From Porphyra umbilicalis (Eukaryota; Rhodophyta; Bangiophyceae; Bangiales; Bangiaceae), in assembly GCA_002049455.2 (NCBI GenBank), contig KV918778.1, forward strand, positions 421,868 to 485,867: a DNA stretch of 64,000 bases, given 5' to 3'. The stretch's first letter is position 1. Every line of letters begins with the position of its first letter. Shown one piece after another: positions 9,946-21,900 of this stretch. A program made the position numbers and the translations under genes. Under the pieces are notes generated by a model. It worked only from the letters and a program-made list of their open reading frames with translations, had not been told where the DNA came from and did not search any database.

Positions 9946-12681
9946 TCACCCGTGCACGCCGTCCTCCTCCATCCCCCCCACGTGGTCGCCCGCCGTGGAG
10001 AGCGCGTAAAAGACGTCGATGAAGCGCGCCTTGGACAGCAGCCCGACGTACACCCCCGCGTCAGTGATGAAAATCTGGGAGCAGGAGAGCACCGTGAAAA
10101 AGTAGACGAGCTTCCAAAAGGGCGTCTGCGCGCCCGTCGCAAACGGCGTTGGGTTGACGTCCGCCGCGCCAACGGCCGCGTCATAGGCGGCGAGGAGGGG
10201 GAGCGGCGTCGCGCCGACGGCGGCGGCGATCGACGCAGCGTCGGCGGCGGCGGCCGCCGGCCACACACCGGCCGTAGCGCCGCCGGTGGCGCCATAGCCC
10301 AATGCGGGGGCACCGTCGCCGCCGCCACCGCGGGCGCCCCCGACGCCGCCGTCGCCGTCGCCGCTGCCGCCGCCGCCGCCGCCATCGTCGCCGCCGCCGC
10401 CGCCGTCGTCGTCGCCGTCGCCGTCGCGGTCACCACTGCGGCCACCCCCACCACCGTCTGCCACCGCGGCGCCGTCCACCTCCATGGCCATCGCAATAAC
10501 CGCGTCGACCTCCCGCTGCAGGCGGTGGCGGCTGACGGCGCCGAGGAGCACCCCCCCCCCGGCCCCTCCACGAGCGCCGCGGTCGTCCACCCGCGGGTGC
10601 GGAGGTGGCTCGCCACGTCCGCCACGGAAATGCCCGGCCACACGATGCGGGCGAGGGAGGCGGGGGGTTCCCCCCCCCCCCCCCCCCTCCCCCCCCCGCG
10701 CCGGCGAGCAAGTCGGCGGCGGTCCACAAGCTGGCGGGCCCCCGCCACGCGGCGGCCTCTCCCCGCGTGCGCTCCCGCAGGCCAAAGACGTAGGGGAGGC
10801 GGCGGCGGCGGAGGATGTCACTAAACAGGTCGTGCGTCAGCGCCTGGGAGGTGGCGTACGCGGCCACCCCCGACACGGTGAGGCTGAGGATGCTCACCCC
10901 CCCGCCCGTCAGTTCGACCATGACCATCCCGACGCTGACCGTCTGGAGGACGCCCGTCGTCAGCCCCGCCGCCCCGAGCACCGCGTACGTGCGGGCGTCG
11001 AGCCACGGGAGGCGGCCGGGGAAGGTGGCGAGGAGCGCCTCGGCGGCCCCCCGCCCGAGCGCCGCCCCCGTTTGAAAGATGGGCATAAAGGCGCCCGCGG
11101 GGAGGGGCATGCACAGGGAGGCGACGGTGAGCACCCACTTGACGGCGGCGAGCACCGCCAGCGTCACCGTGGCCGTGTAGGGCGACGCGCGGCCGTCCGG
11201 CTCGGGGCGCGGCAGCGCCCACGGCGGCAGCGCAATGTACGGATGGCGCCCGCGGGCGGTCGAGTTGAAGAGCGTCAGCAGCCCGACGCGCTGCGCGGGC
11301 TCCCACATAACCCCGCCGAGCGCCCACGAGGCGAGCGTGTGGGCGGCCACAAAGGACGCGACGAGGGCCACGTTGCGCCCCGCGTCGGCGGGGCCGACGA
11401 CCGCCCGCAGCGCGCGGCTGAGCCACCCGACGGCGCCGACGAGGGCGGCGCCGACGAGCCCGCACGCGACGCCGAGGGCGGCCTGCAGCGCCACATTGGC
11501 GAGCAGCGCCCCCGTCGGCGCCAGCGGCGGGTCGAGCGCAAAGTAGACGACGCCCGACAGGTCGACCGCCCACAGCGTCACCGTGTAGCCGGCGACGACC
11601 GTGTAGAGCAGCAGCGGCAGCCAGTGCACGGGAAAGGTCGCCGACGCGAGCTCAATCGTCAGGAGCGTCGCGCCAATGGGCGTGCCAAAGGTCGCCCCAA
11701 TCCCCGCCGCCGCCGCCGCCGCCGCCGCCATCATTTGCGCGCGCGCGCTGCCCGCGAGGCGGGGGAAGCAGGGGAGGCGCGCGACGAGCGCCGACACGAT
11801 CACCGCCATGGACGCGTACGGCCCCATGACGCCATAGGAGAGGCCCGACGCGAGCGCCAGCGGCAGCCCAACGGCCTTGGCAACCAACACCCGCGCGGAG
11901 AGGGCGCCCGGCAGGTAGGCGCCCGACAAGAGGCACTTGACTTCGGGGATGCCACTCCCCGCCGCGTAGCGCGCGCCGAGGGCGCGCGTCACCCCGAGCG
12001 CCGCAACCGCCGCCGCGACGCGGAGGGCGGTCGTGACGGCGAGGGCGGCGGCCCAGCCGCCGCGGGCGCCCGCGGCGGCGGTCGCCGCGTCACGCGCCGC
12101 CGCCAGCGCCGCCGCGCCGACCGTCGACGCGTGGCAGAGGGGGAAGGCGAGCACCCCAATGAGGCCGAGGTAGAGGAAGCACCCGGGGGGGACGACCGAC
12201 GCGTCGCCAATCGGGCGGCGCCACGGCCACCGGGCGCCCCCGTTTTTGGCGCGGTCGCCCAGGGGGAGCCGCCGGGAGGGGGGGGGGGGGGGGGCCCCGC
12301 CGCGGGGCCCCCGCGCCGGCCGCCGCTGCTGCCGCCGCCGCCGCGGGCGTCGGCGGGGGGGGGGGGGGGGGGGGGGGGGGCGGGGGGGGCGGTGGGTGAC
12401 CTTGCCGGCACTGGCGCCGCCGGCGCCGGTGGCGGCGCTACCGCCGCCGCCAGATGGACTGGCGCCCGACGGGCCGCCGCCGGCCGTGCTGCCGCCCGCA
12501 CCCGCGCCACGGCCGCCACCACCGCCGCCCCCCCCCCCCCCCCCCGACGGCGGCGACGGCCCCCCCCCCCACCCACCCCGCCCCAACCCCATCGACGGCC
12601 GCCGCCACCGCCGCCGGCGCGGCACCGCCGGCGCCAGCCCCCCCCGTCTACCGACGCGGCCGGCGGGCCGGCGGCGCCCCG

Positions 12682-12712
<31 letters not shown>

Positions 12713-13347
12713 CCATCCCCCCCACCCCAACCGGCGCGACCGACCGGCGCCTCCCCCTCCCCCCCCCCCCTCCCCCTCTGACACCACAAACCCGTCCGCG
12801 TCAGTGCGGCGCGGCGGGACCCCTCCCCCGCCGCCCCCCCCCCCCCCCCGGCGGGCGCTGCCACCCCCGACCCCCCCCCCCCCCCCCCCCCCCCCCCCGC
12901 CGCGCTCGCCGACGACAAGGCGGCATACAGCGCCGCGCGCGCGGCGGCGGCGGCGGGCCCCGGCGACGGCGCCGCCGCCGCCGCCACACCCGCCGCCGGC
13001 GAGGCGGCCGTCTCGGCGCGGCACCAGCGGGCGGCCATGGCGTCTGGCTCGGCCGACCGCACGAGCGCGTTGGACGCGGCGTACCGGCCGACGGGCGGCG
13101 CGCCGTCGCAGGGGGGGGGGGGGGGGAGGTGCGGGCGCCCCGCCGCCCGCCGCGGCGGTCGGTGCGGGGGGGGGGGCGCCCCGCCGTCACGGGGGCCCCC
13201 GCGGGTCGGGTGGCCGCCAGCGCCGCCTGCGCATCGTCCGACGCGCCGTCGGCGGCGGCGGCGGCGGCGCCGTCGACGGTCCAGGGGCGCGTCGCCGACA
13301 GCAGCGGCTGCGCTTCCCCGCCGCCGTCGTCGGGTCGGCCGCCGCCC

Positions 13348-13390
<43 letters not shown>

Positions 13391-13805
13391 CGACCGTCAC
13401 GGCCATCAAGGCGGTCGCCTCGTCGGCGGCGGCCGCCGCGCCATCCCCCCCCCCCCCCCCCCCCCCCACCCCCCGTCCACGCGGCGAGCAGCCGACGGCG
13501 TGCCTCCCGCCGCCCCGCCGCGGCCGCCGCCTCGGCGGCCGCGGCGGCGCGGCGCCCCCGCCGCGCCTCGGACCGCGCCGACGGCGCGCGGGGCGGGGCC
13601 GCACCTCGCGCTGCCGCCGGCGCCACGTACCGCCCCGTCCAATCGGCCGTGTGCGCCGCGTCAATGAGGTCGACAAAGATGGCCTCGTGTGTGGCCCCGC
13701 CCGTCGGCGTGCCGACGTGCACCGCGTGGCCGTCAGAGAGGACGACGACGCCGGGGCCCGGGGGGGAACCCCCGTGCCCGTGGTGGTGTCGGGACCGGTG
13801 GCCGA

Positions 13806-13851
<46 letters not shown>

Positions 13852-13861
13852 CAGGCCGACC

Positions 13862-13908
<47 letters not shown>

Positions 13909-14273
13909 GGGTGGCCGTGGCGCCGCCCGCCGCCGCTGCCGTCGGCGTCCGAGGCCGTGGAGCTGCCGCCGTCGCCGCTGCTGCCGCCGAGCGCCGACGA
14001 GTCGCCGGCGGCGTCAGACGCCGAGCCGCCGTCGGCCGCGTCGCTCGTCCAGCCGAGGGTGCTCGCTGCGCTGCTGGCGGCGGCCGGGGAGGGGCCGTCC
14101 GCCCCACCGCCACCGCGGCGGCCGCCTCCGTCGTCGTCCTCGTCGGCCCAGGTGACTGGCTGCGTCTGGGCGGCGGGCAGGTGGAGGGGCGGGCCGGCGG
14201 CGCCGGGGGGGGGGCCGCCACCCCCGCCCCCGCCGCCGCCAGCCGCCCCGCGCGGTCGCGGCGGGGCGCTCAT
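9946..14273 (-). CDS. CLC-family chloride channel/transporter
   Basis: A membrane anion channel or transporter with a CLC core and two cytoplasmic CBS domains. The core is continuous at about 12230-10700. It contains GSGIPE (near 11950), the GxxGP selectivity loop read here as GVMGP (11816-11830), GAFMP (near 11085) and many hydrophobic segments. CBS1 (ARIVWPGISVADVASHLR) and CBS2 (NPTPFATGAQTPFWKLVYFF, near 10090-10150) sit in other frames after poly-C runs at about 10550 and 10672-10690, so the model needs frame corrections there. The N-terminus (14273-12250) is low-complexity and is also broken by poly-C/G runs; an ATG at 14273 and a conserved-looking stretch with HEAIFVDLIDAAHTADW near 13700 support a long leader. 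The gating glutamate normally found in GxEGP is methionine here, which suggests channel-like or altered coupling. The family call is secure; the exon and frame structure is not. Confidence 0.85.
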
Positions 14274-14754
14274 GGGCAGACGCCGGGCGGCGGCGGCGGC
14301 GGCGGCGGCGCGCGCACCCGCGTCTGGGCGCTGGACCGTGGGCGGGCAAGGGGAAGCGCCGGGTGGAGGGGTGGCGGTGGGCGGGATTGGCAGCGACGGG
14401 GGCGTGGCGAGCGAGCCGCGCCGCCGCGCCGCCGGTCGGTCCGCCCGTCGGCCGACGGCGGCGGGCGGCCGGCGGCCGGTGGGCGCTCGCCGGAAAGGCC
14501 GCCCGGCTCGGCTGGCCGGGGGCGGCGGAAGCGGCGCTGCGGGCCACCGCACGGTGCACAAGGTGCTTGTCAGGGAGCCATGCGGTTGCCTATGACATCT
14601 GGGAGATGAGGGTTTGCGGGTGCTGTGGCAGCCCCCATTGGCAACGCGCGACGCATCGCGCACCGCGTCGGCCGAGGACCCACAAAGCTGGCCGCAGATC
14701 TCCACCGGACACAACGAGAACAACCCGCCTGCAAACCTTTTGGAGTACTGTACT

Positions 14755-15117
14755 GTACAGTCTTTCTCCAATGCTGTCCACCCTCTATGGCGATCGTACG
14801 ACCAGAAAGTAGCCCACATTTTTCGTGCAGAAGACGATGATCGGGAGCCACGATCGCCGTTGATTGTACCGTAGAGGCCGGTCGACCGCGTTCGTTGCTA
14901 TCCCCCCCTGGACAGAAAGACTGTTCTGTCTTTCTCCATTCTTGTCGCTTCCGTTCTTGTCCAGGGGGGGATAGCAACGAACGCGGTCGACCGGCCTCTA
15001 CGGTACAATCAACGGCGATCGTGGCTCCCGATCATCGTCTTCTGCACGAAAAACGCGGGCTACTTTCTGGTCGTACGATCGCCATAGAGGGTGGACAGCA
15101 TTGGAGAAAGACTGTAC
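14755..15117. mobile_element. 363-bp foldback element (long inverted repeat)
   Basis: Two arms of about 158 bp, nearly identical in inverse orientation (only a couple of mismatches seen near 14815 and 15055), flank a loop of about 43 bp. The loop itself contains a small hairpin built from AGAAAGAC and GTCTTTCT. The tips read GTACAGTCTTTCTCC, so TA plus a CAGTCTTTCTCC terminus is a possible mariner-like layout. There is no coding content. It lies between the CLC and QueG genes, beyond the N-terminal ends of both. Confidence 0.8.
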
Positions 15118-15379
15118 GTGAAAAATAGAAAGCCATGAAATGCATCAGCACACTTGTCGTCGAGGTGGTCGGCTCAATTCCACGTTTGCCCGACCTGGCG
15201 CCATCGGCGCCGCAGCGAGCGCGACAACCTCCCCGCCTCGGTCTCTGGTGCGGCGGGCGACCGCGCTGCGGGTAGCTGCACGTCGGCCCCATCCCCCCCT
15301 GCGGCTGCTGCTCCGCGGGAGAGCAGTCACCCCGCGCTCGTCCCCAACGAGCGCGTCTGGCCACCTCTGGGGCGAAAGC

Positions 15380-17658
15380 ATGGCCACCCGCCTCGCCCGC
15401 CCCCGCGGCGGCGGCGGCAGCGGCGGGTGGTCCACGCTGGCCGCGGCGGCGTGGCGCGGGGCGGCGGCGGCGGGGCGGCGGGGCCTCGCCAAAAAGGCCA
15501 ACCGGAACCTCATCGACGGGGGGGCGGTGCGGTCGCAGTACGTGACGGCACGACACTCTCGCGGACCGCGTGGATGCGAGTGGCGTGTGGTGCGGCTCGC
15601 GGCGGCGGCGGCGGTAGCGTTCCCGGTTGGGGGGGGGGGGGCGAGCCAACCGACTGACCCGCGTGTCCGGGTGCTTTTTGGTTGCCGTCGCTGCTCTCCC
15701 CCTTTGTTTTTTTTTTGTTTTTTTTTTGTTTTTTGCTCGGCCCGACCCCCGGTTTGGACGGGCGCCGCGGTTCGCGCAGCACCGAGGCGGAGTTGGCGGC
15801 GCTCGCCGCGAGCGTCAAGGCGCACGCGGCGGAGCGGCGGCTCGGGCCGACGGTCATCACGTCGGCGGCGCCGAGCGACCGGCTCGCCGCGTACGAGGCG
15901 TGGATTGCGGCGGGGTAAGGTGGGGGCGGCCGGCGGGAGCTGACAGACGTGGGGGCGGCGGCTCCGGCGGCGGCGGCGGGGTGGGCGGCGGGGGGGTGCG
16001 CCCGCGTCCGGGTTTGAGCCGCCGGTGGGGGGTGTCGGCAGGGCGGCGCGCAGGGCGTGCGCGCGGCTGAGCCAGCGTGCATCTTGCTGACGGTGCCCTG
16101 CCGACGCGCTGTTTCACTGCCGCCGCTGCTGGTGGGTTGTCGTCTGCGCGACCGCCGCACGGCGTCGCCTAACCCATTGGGGTCCCCCGCCCGTGCTTGT
16201 ATCCCCATCCTGGACACGCCATCTCTCCTCCCCCCCCCCCCCCCCCCACTTCGCCGTGTCTCCCCTTGCGCACCGCTCTCGGTGCGGCGCTCGCTGGGCG
16301 GCAGCCGCCCCCCCCCAGCATGCACGGGGAGATGGGCTACCTCGCCCGCCCCGACCGGCTCGCGCGGCGGCGGGACTTGAACCTCATCCTCCCGGGCGTC
16401 CGCTCCGTCATTGTCACGTCGCTCATGTATTGGCCGGGCACGGACGGGTTTCCGCCGTCCCACCGGGTGGCGCCGCCGCTGCCGGCGGGTCGGCGGCGGG
16501 CACGCGCGGCGGCGGCGGCGCGGGCGGCAGCGGCAGCAACGGCCGCGTCGGCGCCGCCGCCCACCGTAGACAGCCCCCCCGCGTCGGCCGTGCCGGCCGC
16601 CGCCGCCGCCGCCGCCGCCGCACGCGCGGCTGGGGACCCCCCCCCTCCCCCCCCGAGCCCGCCCGCGGCATCGTCTCGGCCTACGCGTGGGGCGCCGACT
16701 ACCACACCCTCCTCGGCGGCCACTTGCACGCGCTCGCCACGTCCCTCCACGCTGCCGCCGGCGGCGTCGGCCGCTACTATGTCGACACGGGGGCGGTCTT
16801 TGAGCGCGACTTTGGCGCCCGCGCGGGCCTCGGCTGGGTCGGCAAAAACAGCATGCTCATCCACCCGCGGCTCGGCTCGGGGTTTTTTCTTGGGGAGCTC
16901 CTGTCGACGCTCCCGCTGCCGGCCGACGTGCCGCCCGTCGGCAAAGCGCGCGGCGGGTGTGGCGGGTGCACCCGCTGCCAGGTGGCGTGCCCGACCGGCG
17001 CGCTGTCGACGGACTACGTCGTCGACGCGCGGCGGTGCGTGTCGTACCTGACCATTGAGCTCAAGGGGCCCATCCCCGTGGCCCTGCGGGCGGGCCTCGG
17101 CGGCCGCATCTATGGGTGCGACGTGTGCCAAGTCGTGTGCCCGTGGAATGGGTACGCGTGGGAGTCGGGCGGCGGCGGCGGCGCCGCGGCGCCGCGGGAA
17201 GGGACCTCCCCCGCCCCCGCCGTACCGGCGGCGACCGGGGGCGGGAGGAGCCCCCTCTTTGGCGCCGTCGCCGCCGACACGACCTCCCCCGCGCTCCTGC
17301 CGTTGCTGACGGCGACCGAGGCGCAGTTTCGGGGCCGCTACGGCGGCTCGGCGGTCGGCCGCATTGGGCGGGAGCGGATGGCGCGCAACGCCGCCGTGGC
17401 GCTCGGCAACGTGGGGGGGGTGCCCTCCGTGGGCGCCCTCGACGCGGCGGCGGTGGGGGACCCGTCGGCGCTGGTGCGGGAGCACGCTGCGTGGGGGGCC
17501 GCCCGGATACGGGAGCGGTTTGGGTTGTTGAGGGGGAGGGCGGGGGGGGTGCAGCGCATCGACGGGGGGGGGGATGACGCTGGGGGGGGGGGCGGGGGGG
17601 AGCGGGAAAGACGAGCGCCGGCGGCGGCAGAGGGGCCGCGGGAGCGCGTGGGGGGTAA
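15380..17658 (+). CDS. queG: Epoxyqueuosine reductase (QueG), 3+ exons
   Basis: Cobalamin-dependent, iron-sulfur enzyme that reduces epoxyqueuosine in tRNA to queuosine. Exon 1 (15380-15537) starts MATRLARP and may encode an organelle leader. Exon 2 (15780-15914) encodes TEAELAALAASVKAHAAERR and the N-terminal domain up to WIAAG. Exon 3 begins at 16319 with MHGEMGYLARPDR. Donors are GTACGTGA and GTAAGG, acceptors follow pyrimidine tracts, and both junctions keep phase. The core has DYHTLLGGH, FERDFGARAGLGWVGKNS, a CGGCTRCQVACP cluster, a second CDVCQVVCP cluster and C-terminal HEAT-like repeats (RNAAVALGNVG). Between 16450 and 16660 the frame changes inside an Ala/Pro-rich linker, either through a further intron or through a C-run. 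The stop used by the duplicate (TAA at 17656) is one G out of frame here; the frame as given runs on to 18541. Confidence 0.88.
15538..15779 (+). other. Predicted intron 1 of queG
   Basis: The intron starts GTACGTGA and ends GCGCAG after long T runs near 15707-15735. It interrupts a codon after two bases, which exon 2 completes with one base. Confidence 0.65.
15915..16318 (+). other. Predicted intron 2 of queG
   Basis: The intron starts GTAAGG and ends CCCAG. Splicing joins WIAAG to MHGEMGYL, matching the normal layout of the QueG N-terminal domain. The duplicated QueG segment at 54346 begins inside this intron, at the position equivalent to 16214. Confidence 0.8.
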
Positions 17659-18362
17659 GGGCCCCGCCCTCAAGACACAAAACCACTCTTTACACCAACG
17701 GCACGGGCACGCGGTGCGCCGCGGGGGCCCGCGGCGGCCCGCCCTCACCACTGCCACGCCGCGCGGAACACGACCACACGGCGGCCGCAGCCGCGCGGGT
17801 GGGGCGCGCCGCGGCCGGCCCGCGCCGCGCCGCCGCGGCCGAGGGGCGCGCCGCCACGGGGCGCGCCTCCATGCCGACGCGCCCCCCCCACCGCCGCCCC
17901 GCCAACGCGGTCGTCCCGCCCACCACCAGCGGCCGCCGCACCCGCGGGTGCTCCGCCGACGCCCGCGACGGCCGCCCGAGGCGCCACCACCGGCGGCACC
18001 CCCCCCCCCCTCGTCCCCAGTCGACCGCCCCCACGGCCGCGCTGCCACCCCCCCCCCCCCGCCGACGGCGCACCGTCGCCACGCCGCCGCCGCGCCGCCG
18101 GCCGCGCCGCGCACCGCCGCAGCCGCGCGCGCGCCCCGCCGGCTGCGTCGCGCCCCGACGGGACGCCGGGCAGAGGCCGCCACGGGCGGGCACGCGCCGC
18201 CGCCGGGGGGGGGGGGCGCGCGGGGACGGCCAGCCCCCCGGCCACCCCCGGCGGCCACGGCGGGCGCGTCCCCCCACCCCCCCCCCCCCCCCCCCCCCCC
18301 CGCCAACGGCGCCCCCCCCCCCCGCGCCCCTCACCGCCGCCCCGGCGGGCGGCGCCCCCCCC
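16214..18362. repeat. Segmental duplication, copy A (QueG segment)
   Basis: This stretch matches 54346-56497 at roughly 99% by eye. It covers the end of intron 2, the main QueG exon and about 700 bp downstream. It ends in a poly-C run directly before the inverted repeat of the large transposon at 18367. Confidence 0.9.
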
Positions 18363-18383
18363 CCAACGTCGGTGAACGCGGCA

Positions 18384-18470
18384 GCCCCAACAGACTGGCT
18401 TTCTGTTCGGGCGTCTGTTGCCGAACAGACGCCGAACAGACGCGATTTTGTTGCTTTGCTGTTCGGGTGC
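18384..18470. repeat. Left subterminal CCGAACAGA repeats
   Basis: About six copies, in both orientations, of CYRAACAGA / TCTGTTCGG lie just inside the left terminal repeat. The matching array at the other end is split by the retrotransposon (29713-29747 and 34671-34745). By analogy with CACTA elements these are candidate binding sites for an element-encoded protein. Confidence 0.7.
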
Positions 18471-18957
18471 ACGGCCTTGGATCGCGAGTTTGCGGGAAAA
18501 ACGGGCGGATGAGCCGGGGCGGGCAGGCACGACAGGTCTGATTAAGGTTTGAGGATCAATCGGCTTAGTCAGACGCAATGCAGTTCCGCCGCGCGCTGCA
18601 ATGCATTGGATGTGCAGTACGACCCCACAGACAATGGCGATGAGCTACATTCCATCGTTCTGACTGCTACAGGAACCACACTACCACGCTACGTTGCTAA
18701 ACATAACAAGTAGGGTGCCCCATCGTCACCTGCCCAGGCGACCACGTCGCATCGCCGAATAAAAAAACAGGGGATCTCTGTTGTGCCGAGCCTGCATCCA
18801 CACGACGGGCAGGCGCTATACCTAACACACAGAACCCAGCGTGCCACAACAGAATAGACGAAAGAGCACCAACTTGGTCGGCCAGCGCGAGCTGATGACG
18901 GAGTCCATGGAGCCATCAAAACGCCTGAGCGACAGGAAGAACGGTGTCGCACCAGGC

Positions 18958-21900
18958 TTAACGACGGACGGCGCGGTACGCCCCCCACTGGGATGCGTGC
19001 TCGTTGCGAACGGGACGGATTTCGTCGTCGTCCTCCTCCTCATCCCAGTCATCGAGCAGCGCGCGCTCTGCCTCCCGACGGGCAGCCTCCGACCCAGGTA
19101 AGAATGGAACACCCGCCGGAAGCGGCGCCAAAGTCAGCGCGCGGGGGGGGGTAGGTAGGACTGGTCCGACAGGGAGGTCGGGCAGGGCGAAGGCAGGGGC
19201 AGCGGGCAGGGAGCCAGCGGCAAGAACGGTCAGCAGGGAGCCAGTGGGCGCAACCGGCGCGGCGGCCAGCGTCCCGGAAGACGCAGAGGAGCGCACGAGA
19301 TGACGGCTTGCGTCAGCACCGTCAATGAGCTGCAACCCTTCGTGAACGTCCGCGTCCTTCGGAAGCAGATGGTGCAGGAGCAGGAGCTCGCGCTCAAACA
19401 AGGAGCGGTGCCCCTGGTTGAGAACTCCGGCACCCGCAGTGACGGACTGCAGTCCGGCGCGGTTCCGAGGAAACGAGCGCACCTGCCAAGAGAAAACCAT
19501 CCAGGAAAAGAAGCAGAGAACGAATCAACACAAGAAGCAGGCAGTTGTCCCGCAAGTGACACTGAACGAGAAGAAGGAGAAGGTCAGGAGCTGTCATGGG
19601 GCCCGCCCGTCACTTCATCAACGAGCAACAACGACACGGCGAAAACATGCTTGTGAGGGACGGAAAGGATACAAGCGGCGCCGTGCGAAAGAACAGACAG
19701 GCACAAGTGCGAACGTACTCGGAATGAAACGCTCGCGAAGTGCCCGTAGAGGCACCGGATGACGCGCGAGGCCTTGTTGGGACCAGACGAGGCAACCATG
19801 GAGGCCGTGCCCTCAATCTCGTCAATGACCTCGGCGAGCGCCTCGAGCATGGCCAACCGACCGTACGCGCCAGTGATGAAAGAGTCGTCTCGCAGTAGCT
19901 CCGTGCATTCCTCAGGCGACAGCTTCAGGATGCGACGAGTGGATGAAGCTATCGAGCTCCAAGTTCCCATGCCCTTGAGCGCATGGACGTTCTTGACGTA
20001 GGTGGAGACAGCGACAGAGGTCCGCGAGCTGCTTAGGTGGCTGACGACGCGCTTGACGTACTGGTAAGCGACGACGAGCGCCATACCCTTTGCCGGCTTT
20101 CTGACAGGGAGCATCATCTTCTTTTGCAGCCTTGCCGCGGCGTCCTCCTCGGACACCTTCAGGACCTCGGCAGCCGCACGCAGCAGGCGGGCGTTGGTGG
20201 TGTCGACCGTAGGGTACACCGACGCAGAAGACGATGCCGCGCGGATGTCGCCGACGAGATACTCGAGGAAGAGCTCCTGCGCGACCAAAAGCCAGAAAAG
20301 AAAACCAAAGCGTTCGATGACATGTGTCAGTGACAGCCATACCCAGGTGGTGGAGCGCTCAGTGGATGCGCACCCAGCAATGGTCACACCGATCAGCTCG
20401 CACGCCGTACAACGCGAGCAATGTAGATGTCACACGACACCGAACTCTCAAAAACAATGCATACTGTACGCCCGTCCCTCTACGTACCTTGATCTCATTG
20501 ATGACACGGACAGTGTCGCCCTCGGTTGTACCGGCACCCCATGAATCGCCACCATCGCGCGCCGCGGGAATGCGGTCTCCAACAGCCTTCAAGGCCTTCT
20601 CCACATGCACCAGGCGCTCCAACACGATCTCGTTTCCCGACTGCATCCCGTCGGTGGTCGCGGCAAGCCCATCCATGCGCCGCAGCACCGACGCGGCCTG
20701 TGACTTGACCACGACTAGTTCCGCCCGAAAGCGTGTCATCTCACGACGCAAAGATGAAAATCCATTGCGAATAGCGTCCTGGAGGTCGTCCAGGGTCAGG
20801 GACGGGGCCCCTTCGACTGTCCTGGGGGGGGGGGGGGGCACAGCCGCGGCGCCGACGGCAGCCGTGCGTGAGGCGCGCGCGGCGCGTCCGCCGCTCGAGC
20901 GGTGACGCTTCCCCGAACTTGGACGCAAGTAGCTAGGCGACGCCAGAAGTGACGCCGTCGGTGACACCGGCGGCGTGATGTAGGCGGCCACGAGTTCATC
21001 GTCGTGCATGTCGCTGCTGCTACCGTCGCCATCGGAGATGGGTGGGGTCGGCGACGTCGGCGTCTGTCCGAAGGACAGGCGGCGAGGCAGTGGCGCCGAC
21101 GCCGACGGCGGCGGCGGCGACGGCGACAGTGTCCGGGCGTCTTGAAGCAAAACACCAACGTCGTGACCCGCGGCGGGAAGACCGCGGGGCATCTGCGGCG
21201 CCGGCGAAGGAAGAGCCCCAGACGCTTGCAGGTGCGGCACGGCCGATACCGCTGCGGAAGTGCCCGGTGTCCAAAAGGTGACCGGGAAGATGTGAGGATT
21301 GCGGCTCCGCGCTGCAAGCAATTCCGCCAATGCGTCACTCGGGAGCGGTGTGCGCACCGTCGGAGGAGTGCGGGACGGCGCACCCCCTCCCACATCCGCG
21401 TCAGGTGCAGAGCGCTTGCGAGACCCACTCGGTGGGACAGAAGCAGTTGACGACGCCGCCGCGTTCCCCTCGCGCTCAGCAGGAGCCGCAGCTTCGGCAC
21501 CGTCTTCATGTTGCGAAGCCCCACGGGCTTCGTGCGTCGCCGCTTCGGCGACCTCATCTTCGCCGTCGACGCCTGAATCGTCCGGGTCATCGTTGCCGTC
21601 GTTGCTCTCAGACTCAGAAGGCAACGAGGGCGTCCGGGCGCGCGCACGAACGGGCAAGAGTTGCATGACAGCCGCCCGGCGCACAAAGCTCCGCCGCGGA
21701 CGGCAAGGCAAGCTCACATAATTGTCCGTGCGGAACAACGACCACTGTGCCGGTGGCATCGCCATCGTCCGCGGCACGTCGTGCCCCGTCGGCAACGCGT
21801 TGACAGCGTTGGTCGACTCGAGAAAACTCGAGTGCGAATCGAAGGCTTGCGTGGCCGACGCCGACGCGCCCTCCTCGCGAGTGCCACGAGAAGACGGAGG

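Noticed and set aside
10484..12781. 765-codon plus-strand frame opposite the CLC gene
   Set aside because: It is the antisense shadow of a conserved CLC core; its translation is Arg/Pro/Gly-rich without motifs.
12246..14595. Long plus-strand Pro/Arg frames over the CLC N-terminus
   Set aside because: Product of CCG/CGG and homopolymer runs; no conservation signal.
17690..18541. C-terminal extension of QueG copy A, and opposite minus-strand frames
   Set aside because: The extension exists only because one G is missing before the homologous stop. The sequence is low-complexity on both strands, and no independent gene can be supported.
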